Shown here: positions 1 to 12,200 of the stretch, piece after piece
Position numbering within the stretch: position 1 is the first letter of the stretch
Layout of the letters: the number at the start of each line of letters is the position of its first letter
DNA from: Baylisascaris procyonis
Lineage: Eukaryota > Nematoda > Chromadorea > Rhabditida > Ascarididae
DNA: 64,000 nt
Direction: 5' to 3'
Assembly (NCBI GenBank): GCA_037389465.1
Contig: JAZARR010000015.1
Coordinates: forward strand, 18,822-82,821
Notes under the pieces: model-generated
Seen by the model: the letters and a program-made list of their open reading frames with translations, nothing else
Databases searched by the model: none
What the model was told of the DNA's origin: nothing
Program-made: the position numbers and the translations under genes

Positions 1-3000
1 GAAGGTGCCATCGTTCTCTGCAGCTAAGCCAGGGCTCCCTTTGGTGGGGCCATCGTTCTCTGCAACTAAGCCAGGGCTCCCTTTGAAGGTGCCATCGTTC
101 TCTGCAACTAAGCCAGGCTCCCTTTGGAGGTGCCATCGTTCTCTGCAACCAGGCCAGGGCTCCGTTTGAAGGTGCCATCGTTCTCTGCAGCTAAGCCAGG
201 GCTCCCTTTGATGGGGCCATCGTTCTCTGCAACTAAGCCAGGCTCCCTTTGGAGGTGCCATCGTTCTCTGCAACCAAGCCAGGGCTCCCTTTGAAGGTGC
301 CATCGTTCTCTGCAGCTAAGCCAGCGCTCCATTTGAAGGTGCCATCGTTCTCTGCAACTAAGCCAGGGCTCCCTTTGAAGGTGCCATCGTTCTCTGCAAC
401 TAAGCCAGGCTCCCTTTGGAGGTGCCATCGTTCTCTGCAACCAAGCCAGGGCTCCCTTTGGAGGTGCCATCGTTCTCTGCAACCAAGCCAGGGCTCCCTT
501 TGAAGGTGCCATCGTTCTCTGCAGCTAAGCCAGCGCTCCATTTGAAGGTGCCATCGTTCTCTGCAACTAAGCCAGGGCTCCCTTTGAAGGTGCCATCGTT
601 CTCTGCAACTAAGCCAGGCTCCATTTGGAGGTGCCATCGTTCTCTGCAACCAGGCCAGGGCTCCGTTTGAAGGTGCCATCGTTCTCTGCAGCTAAGCCAG
701 GGCTCCCTTTGGTGGGGCCATCGTTCTCTGCAACTAAGCCAGGGCTCCCTTTGAAGGTGCCATCGTTCTCTGCAACTAAGCCAGGCTCCCTTTGGAGGTG
801 CCATCGTTCTCTGCAACCAGGCCAGGGCTCCGTTTGAAGGTGCCATCGTTCTCTGCAGCTAAGCCAGGGCTCCCTTTGAAGGTGCCATCGTTCTCTGCAA
901 CTAAGCCAGGCTCCCTTTGGAGGTGCCATCGTTCTCTGCAACCAAGCCAGGGCTCCCTTTGAAGGTGCCATCGTTCTCTGCAACTAAGCCAGGCTCCATT
1001 TGGAGGTGCCATCGTTCTCTGCAACCAGGCCAGGGCTCCGTTTGAAGGTGCCATCGTTCTCTGCAGCTAAGCCAGGGCTCCCTTTGAAGGTGCCATCGTT
1101 CTCTGCAACTAAGCCAGGGCTCCCTTTGAAGGTGCCATCGTTCTCTGCAACTAAGCCAGGCTCCCTTTGAGGTGCCATCGTTCTCTGCAACCAGGCCAGG
1201 GCTCCGTTTGAAGGTGCCATCGTTCTCTGCAGCTAAGCCAGGGCTCCCTTTGGTGGGGCCATCGTTCTCTGCAACTAAGCCAGGGCTCCCTTTGGAGGTG
1301 CCATCGTTCTCTGCAACCAAGCCAGGCCTCCCTTTGAAGGTGCCATCGTTCTCTGCAGCTAAGCCAGCGCTCCATTTGAAGGTGCCATCGTTCTCTGCAA
1401 CTAAGCCAGCGCTCCATTTGAAGGTGCCATCGTTCTCTGCAACTAAGCCAGGGCTCCCTTTGAAGGTGCCATCGTTCTCTGCAACTAAGCCAGGCTCCCT
1501 TTGGAGGTGCCATCGTTCTCTGCAACCAGCCAGGGCTCCGTTTGAAGGTGCCATCGTTCTCTGCAGCTAAGCCAGGGCTCCCTTTGGTGGGGCCATCGTT
1601 CTCTGCAACTAAGCCAGGGCTCCCTTTGGAGGTGCCATCGTTCTCTGCAACCAAGCCAGGGCTCCCTTTGAAGGTGCCATCGTTCTCTGCAACTAAGCCA
1701 GGGCTCCATTTGAAGGTGCCATCGTTCTCTGCAACTAAGCCAGCGCTCCATTTGAAGGTGCCATCGTTCTCTGCAACTAAGCCAGGGCTCCCTTTGAAGG
1801 TGCCATCGTTCTCTGCAACTAAGCCAGGCTCCATTTGGAGGTGCCATCGTTCTCTGCAACCAGGCCAGGGCTCCGTTTGAAGGTGCCATCGTTCTCTGCA
1901 GCTAAGCCAGGGCTCCCTTTGGTGGGGCCATCGTTCTCTGCAACTAAGCCAGGGCTCCCTTTGAAGGTGCCATCGTTCTCTGCAACTAAGCCAGGCTCCC
2001 TTTGGAGGTGCCATCGTTCTCTGCAACCAGGCCAGGGCTCCGTTTGAAGGTGCCATCGTTCTCTGCAGCTAAGCCAGGGCTCCCTTTGATGGGGCCATCG
2101 TTCTCTGCAACTAAGCCAGGCTCCCTTTGGAGGTGCCATCGTTCTCTGCAACCAAGCCAGGCCTCCCTTTGAAGGTGCCATCGTTCTCTGCAGCTAAGCC
2201 AGGGCTCCCTTTGGTGGGGCCATCGTTCTCTGCAACTAAGCCAGGGCTCCCTTTGAAGGTGCCATCGTTCTCTGCAACCAAGCCAGGGCTCCCTTTGAAG
2301 GTGCCATCGTTCTCTGCAACTAAGCCAGCGCTCCATTTGAAGGTGCCATCGTTCTCTGCAACTAAGCCAGGGCTCCATTTGAAGGTGCCATCGTTCTCTG
2401 CAACTAAGCCAGGGCTCCCTTTGAAGGTGCCATCGTTCTCTGCAACCAAGCCAGGGCTCCCTTTGAAGGTGCCATCGTTCTCTGCAACCAAGCCAGGGCT
2501 CCCTTTGAAGGTGCCATCGTTCTCTGCAACTAAGCCAGGGCTCCCTTTGGGTGGGCCATCGTTCTCTGCAACTAAGCCAGGGCTCCCTTTGAAGGTGCCA
2601 TCGTTCTCTGCAACTAAGCCAGGCTCCCTTTGGAGGTGCCATCGTTCTCTGCCTAAGCCAGGGCTCCCTTTGAAGGTGCCATCGTTCTCTGCAACTAAGC
2701 CAGCGCTCCATTTGAAGGTGCCATCGTTCTCTGCAACTAAGCCAGGGCTCCATTTGAAGGGGCCATCGTTCTCTGCAACTAAGCCAGGGCTCCCTTTGAA
2801 GGTGCCATCGTTCTCTGCAACTAAGCCAGGCTCCCTTTGGAGGTGCCATCGTTCTCTGCAACCAGGCCAGGGCTCCGTTTGAAGGTGCCATCGTTCTCTG
2901 CAGCTAAGCCAGGGCTCCCTTTGGAGGTGCCATCGTTCTCTGCAACTAAGCCAGGGCTCCCTTTGAAGGTGCCATCGTTCTCTGCAACCAAGCCAGCGCT

Positions 3001-6000
3001 CCTTTGAAGGTGCCATCGTTCTCTGCAACTAAGCCAGCGCTCCATTTGAAGGTGCCATCGTTCTCTGCAACTAAGCCAGGCTCCATTTGAAGGTGCCATC
3101 GTTCTCTGCAACCAGGCCAGGGCTCCGTTTGAAGGTGCCATCGTTCTCTGCAACTAAGCCAGGCTCCATTTGGAGGTGCCATCGTTCTCTGCAACCAGGC
3201 CAGGGCTCCGTTTGAAGGTGCCATCGTTCTCTGCAGCTAAGCCAGGGCTCCCTTTGGAGGTGCCATCGTTCTCTGCAACCAGCCAGGGCTCCGTTTGAAG
3301 GTGCCATCGTTCTCTGCAACTAAGCCAGGCTCCATTTGGAGGTGCCATCGTTCTCTGCAACCAGGCCAGGGCTCCGTTTGAAGGTGCCATCGTTCTCTGC
3401 AGCTAAGCCAGGGCTCCCTTTGGTGGGGCCATCGTTCTCTGCAACTAAGCCAGGCTCCCTTTGGAGGTGCCATCGTTCTCTGCAACAAGCCAGGCTCCCT
3501 TTGGAGGTGCCATCGTTCTCTGCAACCAGGCCAGGGCTCCGTTTGAAGGTGCCATCGTTCTCTGCAGCTAAGCCAGGGCTCCCTTTGATGGGGCCATCGT
3601 TCTCTGCAACTAAGCCAGGCTCCCTTTGGAGGTGCCATCGTTCTCTGCAACCAAGCCAGGCCTCCCTTTGAAGGTGCCATCGTTCTCTGCAGCTAAGCCA
3701 GCGCTCCATTTGAAGGTGCCATCGTTCTCTGCAACTAAGCCAGCGCTCCATTTGAAGGTGCCATCGTTCTCTGCAACTAAGCCAGGGCTCCCTTTGAAGG
3801 TGCCATCGTTCTCTGCAACTAAGCCAGGCTCCCTTTGGAGGTGCCATCGTTCTCTGCAACCAGGCCAGGGCTCCGTTTGAAGGTGCCATCGTTCTCTGCA
3901 GCTAAGCCAGGGCTCCCTTGGTGGGGCCATCGTTCTCTGCAACTAAGCCAGGCTCCCTTTGGAGGTGCCATCGTTCTCTGCAACCAAGCCAGGGCTCCCT
4001 TTGAAGGTGCCATCGTTCTCTGCAGCTAAGCCAGGGCTCCCTTTGAAGGGGCCATCGTTCTCTGCAACTAAGCCAGGCTCCCTTTGGAGGTGCCATCGTT
4101 CTCTGCAACCAAGCCAGGGCTCCCTTTGAAGGTGCCATCGTTCTCTGCAGCTAAGCCAGGGCCAGAAGGTGCCATCGTTCTCTGCAACTAAGCCAGGGCT
4201 CCATTTGAAGGTGCCATCGTTCTCTGCAACTAAGCCAGGCTCCCTTTGGGTGCCATCGTTCTCTGCCAAGCCAGGGCTCCCTTTGAAGGTGCCATCGTTC
4301 TCTGCAACTAAGCCAGGCTCCCTTTGGAGGTGCCATCGTTCTCTGCAACTAAGCCAGGGCTCCCTTTGAAGGTGCCATCGTTCTCTGCAGCTAAGCCAGG
4401 GCTCCCTTTGATGGGGCCATCGTTCTCTGCAACTAAGCCAGGCTCCCTTTGGAGGTGCCATCGTTCTCTGCAACCAAGCCAGGCCTCCGTTTGAAGGTGC
4501 CATCGTTCTCTGCAGCTAAGCCAGCGCTCCATTTGAAGGTGCCATCGTTCTCTGCAACTAAGCCAGCGCTCCATTTGAAGGTGCCATCGTTCTCTGCAAC
4601 TAAGCCAGGGCTCCCTTTGAAGGTGCCATCGTTCTCTGCAACTAAGCCAGGCTCCCTTTGGAGGTGCCATCGTTCTCTGCAACCAGGCCAGGGCTCCGTT
4701 TGAAGGTGCCATCGTTCTCTGCAGCTAAGCCAGGGCTCCCTTTGGTGGGGCCATCGTTCTCTGCAACTAAGCCAGGGCTCCCTTTGGAGGTGCCATCGTT
4801 CTCTGCAACCAAGCCAGGGCTCCCTTTGAAGGTGCCATCGTTCTCTGCAGCTAAGCCAGCGCTCCATTTGAAGGTGCCATCGTTCTCTGCAACTAAGCCA
4901 GCGCTCCATTTGAAGGTGCCATCGTTCTCTGCAACTAAGCCAGGGCTCCCTTTGAAGGTGCCATCGTTCTCTGCAACTAAGCCAGGCTCCATTTGGAGGT
5001 GCCATCGTTCTCTGCAACCAGGCCAGGGCTCCGTTTGAAGGTGCCATCGTTCTCTGCAGCTAAGCCAGGGCTCCCTTTGGGGGGCCATCGTTCTCTGCAA
5101 CTAAGCCAGGGCTCCCTTTGAAGGTGCCATCGTTCTCTGCAACTAAGCCAGGCTCCCTTTGGAGGTGCCATCGTTCTCTGCAACCAGGCCAGGGCTCCGT
5201 TTGAAGGTGCCATCGTTCTCTGCAGCTAAGCCAGGGCTCCCTTTGATGGGGCCATCGTTCTCTGCAACTAAGCCAGGCTCCCTTTGGAGGTGCCATCGTT
5301 CTCTGCAACCAAGCCACCTCCCTGGATGCCATCGTTCTCTGCAACTCTAAGGCGCTCCATTTGAAGGTGCCATCGTTCTCTGCAACTAAGCCAGGGCTCC
5401 CTTTGAAGGTGCCATCGTTCTCTGCAACTAAGCCAGGCTCCTTTGAAGGTGCCATCGTTCCCTGCAGCTAAGCCAGGGCTCCCTTTGGTGGGGCCATCGT
5501 TCTCTGCAACTAAGCCAGGCTTCCTTTGGAGGTGCCATCGTTCTCTGCAACCAAGCCAGGGCTCCCTTTGAAGGTGCCATCGTTCTCTGCAACCAAGCCC
5601 GGGCTCCCTCTGGAGGTGCCATCGTTCTCTGCAGCTAAGCCAGCGCTCCATTTGGTGGGGCCATCGTTCTCTGCAACTGAGCCGAGGCTCCCTTTGGAGG
5701 TGCCGTCGTTCTCTGCAACTGAGCCGTGGCTCCGTTTGGAGGTGCCATCGTTCTCTGCAACCAAGCCCGGGCTCCCTCTGGAGGTGCCATCGTTCTCTGC
5801 AACTAAGCCAGGGCTCTCTTTGGAGGTGCCATCGTTCTCTGCAGCTAAGCCAGCGCTCCATTTGGTGGGGCCATCGTTCTCTGCAACGAAGCCAGGGCTC
5901 CCTTTGAAGGTGCCATCGTTCTCTGCAGCTAAGCCAGCCCTCCATTTGATGGGGCCATCGCTCTCTGCAACTAAGCCAGGGCCCCTTTGGAGGTGCCATC

Positions 6001-6048
6001 GTTCTCTGCAGCTAAGCCAGCGCTCCATTTGATGGGGCCATCGTTCTC
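1..6048. repeat. 42-bp satellite array, left edge open
   Basis: Tandem array of a 42-bp monomer, roughly 140 copies, entering from the left window edge and ending at about 6048 where the sequence turns into unique AT-rich DNA. Nearly every unit carries the core GCCATCGTTCTCTGCA. Recurrent variants differ after the core (AACTAAGCC, AACCAGGCC, GCAGCTAAGCC), in GGTGCC versus GGGGCC, and in a 41-bp form that lost one G in CCAGGGCTCC. Variants recur in blocks, so there is higher-order duplication: the unit order around 400-846 reappears around 1610-2056. Units from about 5300 to 6048 are more divergent, as expected at a satellite edge. The period is divisible by three, so all frames look open for long stretches (14-residue peptide repeats). 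The 41-bp units shift these frames, and I do not regard them as coding. Confidence 0.97.
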
Positions 6049-6236
6049 TGTAGGAATGACTTCTTCAGTGAATGTGATATCCCAATGATTAATGCAGTTT
6101 TTAAATTTTGTCTGTATTTTAGTCTTTGAAAAAATTTTTTTGTTGAAAACTGCGTTGAAATGCGTGAGAATTTTGTGACTTCAATGATTAAACTCAATTA
6201 ATTTAAAGATATCTTTGATGAGGTCAAGCTCTAGTA

Positions 6237-9200
6237 ATGAAAGGGATATACTATTCTTTTGAATTTTTTCTTTATTTTTTATGTACATCGAACAGTTTGT
6301 TCTATGCAAAAATTGAAACATTGTTTCAGTTCGGTTATGATCCGTTCACCGCATCATTTGAGTTCGAACCACCAATAGAGCAAAACGGCGACGATGGAGA
6401 GATCGCTTCAATCAACGCAAAGATTCTCAGAAGAGATGGTAATAGATCAAATGCTGAAGCTGCTTCGAGAATGGAGTAGATGTCGGCCATTGGTCATTCA
6501 AAACTGAAAGTTTCTTTTTTTTAATACGATAGTTTAAATTATCTGGTTGCGTGGTCATTTAATCCAGCTATATAAAATGGTCTGAAATAGAAACCCCATC
6601 AGGGGGTGAGGAATTGGCGGCGCGATCACATATTAACAGTTAATTCATTATTTATTATTATTGTTGCGCGAAAAATTGGTTTATTGTAAGAAGGATGAGG
6701 CTGTTATTTATTTCTGATGGCCTAATAAATGTGCAGATTTCTAGGTAGACAACGTTCTCAGAATTCTGCTTGCCGAATGATTGATCATTCATTGCAGGAG
6801 ATTATCAAGTACCCACGATTGGTTGTGCCCCGTTGCGCGGTCGATCGATGCATTTCGATCCCAAATTTATTGCATCGACGAGAGGTAAGCTTGCTTTTAA
6901 ATTTATATAATAGTTTTTATTTTTAATGCTTTCTTTTCTCGAAAAGGTTTTTAAATAAAGTGCTGATTTTCCACATATTTTTCATGATTTCTGTGTGTAC
7001 CTGCTTTTTATTTCACTATTTTTTTTAAATGTTTATTCTTTGAGGGTGATCTAGTTGATGGCGGTTGAGTTTGCTGTTTTAGGGAGAATGGAACGGAGGG
7101 AAAACGTTGAGCTGAACAAAAGAGTGCATAAAGTGCGAAGGTCATCGCCGAACTTCATTTAAGCATATGAGCGCGAAAATTTTCAACTTTGAAAAATTTC
7201 AATTTTTGAACCGTCTTTATGTAGCAAGTTTCTTTTTTTTTCCAGTCAGCAGTGTTCGTATTCTCATCCATGTTTGCCAATAGAACGTTTGGTATGAAGA
7301 AGTCAAATTTTGCTCGAAAACTTTGAAATTCTCAAAGCATTTCATAACCTCAACTTTTTAAACTTTTTTGCATTACCCAGGGGTCTCATTTCTTTCTCGG
7401 GGATCTATGTGTTTTCATTGCTGTTTTTTGGCAAGGTTCACATTTATCAACGCATATCTGGGCTGAATTATTTTGAAGAAATTTGCTGCTATAAGTTTAT
7501 AATTTTTAAAAAAAAGCTCAGTGTTGACTTTAACGGAACTAATTTGCTCTTCAATGAAATATCTAATTTGCTCTTCTATGACTTCTTTCTTTCTAGGAGC
7601 TACAAATAATCATCAAAAGAACTTAGTCCTCGTCGATTATTTTCCGTGAAGTTCACAATTTTTTTAAAATTGATAATTCTATAAAATTAACGCAATTTCA
7701 GGATGCTAGTTGTTTGAAAACAACTGAAAATTTATGATTTACCTAATATTAATACTAAAGTGAATTCTTATAATATTATAGATTTATGGGAAGTCAGTGC
7801 CATTAAGCCGTACACGAGCATGGAAGCGATTATGTCATTTGGAAATGCCGAACACGCTGACTGTTCGCAATGTCACATTCGATTTGCTGAAAGAGTAGGT
7901 TTTTTGTTGGAATGATGACTATGAGTAGTGGATTTGGTCCTCTAGTTATGGATTTTGTTCTGTGGTCATGGATTTGGTTCTGTGGTCATGGGTTTGGTTC
8001 TCTAGTCATGGATTTGGTTCTCCAATCATGAACTTGGTTCTCTAGTCATGAATTTGGTTCATTCTGGTAAAGCGTTAGTATGTAAAACTTCTTTTTAATT
8101 AACCTTGTGAAAATATTTGTTTATTGGCTTCATATTTCCTTAGTGTTTGATATTACTGCAAGGCGAGAAAAGTATAGTAAAAGTTATTGATTATCTTAGT
8201 CGGTTAGTGCTAGTTGAAATATCATTAGATTATTTATTACATAAATTTACTCCATTAATGTTTGAACTGCCAATGAGGAGAGGAAGGGGGAAGATTTCAT
8301 TATTTCTATAATGTTTTATTTCGGGAAGTTGTTGTAGGTGATCGTATCCTAAAACCTTATAGTTATCGAATTTGCTGAGCATAAAGCATTATGGTGATAT
8401 AATTTGATTGTGTTGGTTCCAAAAATTACTTTTGTTTATTACAGATCTTTAAAAAAATATCCAATTGTTTTAGTTGTGCAAAGATCATGGCCTTCAGAGA
8501 GATGGGGAGCGTTGTCCTGGAAAGTAAAATTACGTCTGATGGGGGGGGGGGGGGAGTTTGCAATGAGAAGGGTGACGGGAAAAGAGAACGGACTTGCAAA
8601 TGGAGAGGGGAAGGAAGAAGAAGAAGAGCTCGCAAATTTCATTGCCCACTCGAAATATCAGTCCAAGAGAGAGCTGCAAAGACACGATGAATTTATAGGT
8701 GAATTGCGATATGATTGCCAGGTAGATCACTATGTATATCAGGAAACTTATATGGCAGCAAAAATACGCTGTTTTTGATGGCTCGTTTGTAAACGCATTG
8801 GAGCGTCTTTTCGTTCTTCATCAATGTTTCTGTTTTTTTATTTATGTTCTGTATACAATATTTTCTTTTCAGCGGTATATTTCTGGGCATGTCGAACGAG
8901 TCACGATATGTGGTCGGTATGCTCTACGGACCAGTATCACATGGATACGGAGGTTTGTCCGTTCTGTCGCATTGTTTTTTTTTCATTTAATGATTTTAAT
9001 TTCTATCCATTACCAAAAAAGAAAAATTAAGAATGTGAAGTGTAGGAGACAGCGGGGATTCGAACTCTGATCCTCTTTTCACAAAGAGAACGAACGTATT
9101 CACTTATTGTTGCACGACCCTTTTAATCCTATGTGGGAAACGTATTATTATGTTTTAATTTAATCGTTCTTTCATGGTAATACGGCATTATATAGCTCAC

Positions 9201-12200
9201 ATCTAAAAACATATATAGCAGGTTACCTGTTCACGTTTTTTGAAGTACTTGTTCGAGACGTTCTTGTCAAAATAGAGTAGTTATTTCGAAAAATTCATCA
9301 AATAATATATGAATTTCGTCGATGAATTATTAAAGAGTTTAGAGGTGATTTAACTTTGATAGCAGTTTACGATATGGTTGGGAAATTAGAGTGGCAGAAT
9401 TTGATGGCGCTAATTGTAGATATTTTCAGGAGTAGGCGTCGATGCGGTATTGGTAGTTATGAGTCTTTCACCTTGCCGACTCACACCGGTTAATTAATTA
9501 ATTTATTTATTTATTTTTTATTATATTATGGCATAAAAGATTGGATTTGGTTAGCGGAGTTAGATTCTAGATCTTTTTATTGACTCCTAACTGAGGGGAG
9601 CTCATTTAGATGCGAGTGGAGCAGAAACTGAGTACGTAGGACTGAATCATAGTGATATTTGGAACTAGGGGGGGGTAGTATCTATGCACATATCCAAGCA
9701 CTTAGCCAAGAAATGGAGGGAAGGGGAGAGATGGGCTGCAATATTCCTGTTAATTTTTCTTTTCTTTGTTTGATTGTTTGCAGTGTCTTCTATCTATACA
9801 TTATTCAAAAATTTTCGTGAGGATGCGCACTTTCTCTGCCTCTTTCTTCTTTCCATTTCTTTAAAACTTACCATAGTATTTAACCTTCATATTTTCTGGT
9901 CAATGATTTCAGGAGTTCATGGCATTTGTAACCGGAAATGAGTGCTTGTTAAAGGAAAGGGGGGGGGGGGAGAAAGTGTTGAAACATAGGTGGAGTGCGG
10001 GGAAGGGGGAGAAAGCGTTGAAGTTAGTACAGATCGAGCGCATTGTTCGGATACAGCCTACACAGTCACTCCGAAGTAGTGGGAGTATTGGGTGTTTAAG
10101 CGGCATGTCTCTGTTTTTATCCATTTATTTCTCGTTTTTTGGCGGTTACGATCTCTCTTATTAGTGCCACATAGAAGAGTTTGTTGTTGTGAAGATAGTC
10201 TTACCCCTCTCTTATTATGGAGTTTCACCTCCCCCCCCCTCGGTCTTACAACTCCCTCATTATGGAATTTCACCTTCCCCCCCCCCCCTCCTCTCCCCAT
10301 ATTGGAGCATTCCACCTCCCCTGGTTGATTCCATGAAGTAAACTTCAAAGTTATTGATATTTTTTCTCTGCTTCGTACTCTTCATATATCTCTATGCACA
10401 GTGTTTCTTTTCTTCCGACCTTCTATATATCAGGTCTTTGGTATGGAGCGTTGAATTTACGAGTTAGGCAAGCGACAAAAGGTTGGTTGATCATGCCAGC
10501 CCTACGTGCCTTAGTGCTAATTTGTCTTTGCTCTTTTCTTTTTTTTATTTTTACGTTACTTTATAGGTGGTATGATTTTACAGGTATTCACTGTGGTTCT
10601 TAATTCTTCATATTTCTATGAATTGTATGCAACGTTTCCTCGAGATTCATCCTTCATCTCTGTTATCAGCTTCACGTAAGCCGCATTTTCTTTATTGTGT
10701 TGCTTAGGTTGAAAAAATTATTTGAATAAATATTTAAAAGTCAATAAATATAACCATAAAATTAAAATATACAAATATCTATGCATTTGTTTCGGTGGTT
10801 TTTAGCTAATTCATTATTTCATTGCATATCATTTTGTTTGGATTTGCGAAGATTTTATGCATAAATGTTTTGTCCATCTTAGTGTGAAATGAGTACGGTT
10901 AAGTATGATTATATCTTTGCAGTATTAGTATCGTTTTTTTAACACTTAGCTGTGGTAAAGAATATTTTTAAACATAACGTTAAGAGCTTGTTTTTGAAAG
11001 TATTTGATTATATCGTTATTGGTCAGGTGCATAGTGATGAAAGAACAGGTTGCGAGAGAGTATTTAAATAGTGCAGTTGGTGCTTTTCTTGGGTGAAAGT
11101 ATTCGTGACTTTAAACATTGTAGCGATAAAAAAGTTTTTTTAAAGTTATGAGGTTTTTTTAGTTCTGGAAGGATTTAGTTGATGGATGAGATGATGCACT
11201 ATTAAAGATAGATTCTTGTAAATGGAGGTTTAAGGGATAGTGTGATGGCACATGAGTTGGCGAGCAATGAGCCGATGACAACGCTTGTAGCATTGGATTT
11301 CGTCCTGTTCAGGAATGCATTACACTTGTCGATGAGGACATCGGTAGTTTTATCGTCACGTTGGAGGCACAGATTGTGCAGGTAACCTAGTTTTTACCTT
11401 TATTTCGCTATTTTGCTGTTTTACTACAATGTCTAAGTGGTTGAGATTACTAGAGGGATTCCGGGGGAGCTCAGGTTATCGCGAAGCTTCTTTTTTAGGG
11501 ATTAGGGATTTCCGAGCGTGAAGCTAATGCAAATTGTGTTTTTTTTTTTTGAAAAATTTTAAGATTATTTTATTGTTTCGCATATATCCCTATCGTAATT
11601 CCCGTCAGTGATGTCATATTTAAATGACAAAATAGAGAGGTAAACGTCGTCGAGAGTTGAAGCTTTGAATTAAAAATTTTGTTTATAGGACACTATTACG
11701 TTCATTTGATCATGGTGCTATATTGAATGCAGGCACAATGCTTATTGGTGTTATATTCACAAGATGCCATCCACCGATGGATAATGTTGGAAGACGTCGC
11801 ATATCTGTAAGTTCGGTAATGATTTTCAAAGAAAAGAGGCAATAGAACATATCAGTTGATGAGTGGGTTATTCATTATGTATGCGATGCATACAATTTTA
11901 GCAGAAAGATTTCACTTGAATTTTATGAAAACGATTTGAAAGCGAATGAAATTGTGTTGTTTTTATCTAATTTAGTGATTCGTTTTTGAATTGCTTTTTT
12001 GGATGGAAATTTTGAAATTTAATCCCAAGTGATTTACTATTAATAAAGATGGTAGAAATGCTTGCCGAAGGTGAGCATTAGAAGGCGCAGACCCGAACAT
12101 TTTTGCTCAATGTTTCGATGTCTGACTCCATCGTTAACAGTATAGTAATGGCTATGAGTAAGTATGCTTTTTTTCAAGGGGATAATTAAATCCCCTTTGT

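Noticed and set aside
108..5999. Frames of 14-residue repeats on both strands of the left array
   Set aside because: These are a consequence of a 42-bp period lacking stops. Frequent 41-bp units switch the frame, and all apparent starts are inside the repeat.
1..6048. CRISPR-like array
   Set aside because: Units are head-to-tail without unique spacers of constant length, in a eukaryotic context with no cas genes.
8404..8778. 124-codon plus-strand open frame
   Set aside because: It runs through a G14 tract and Glu-rich low complexity. The phase-consistent exon here is a 50-bp piece in another frame (8474-8523).
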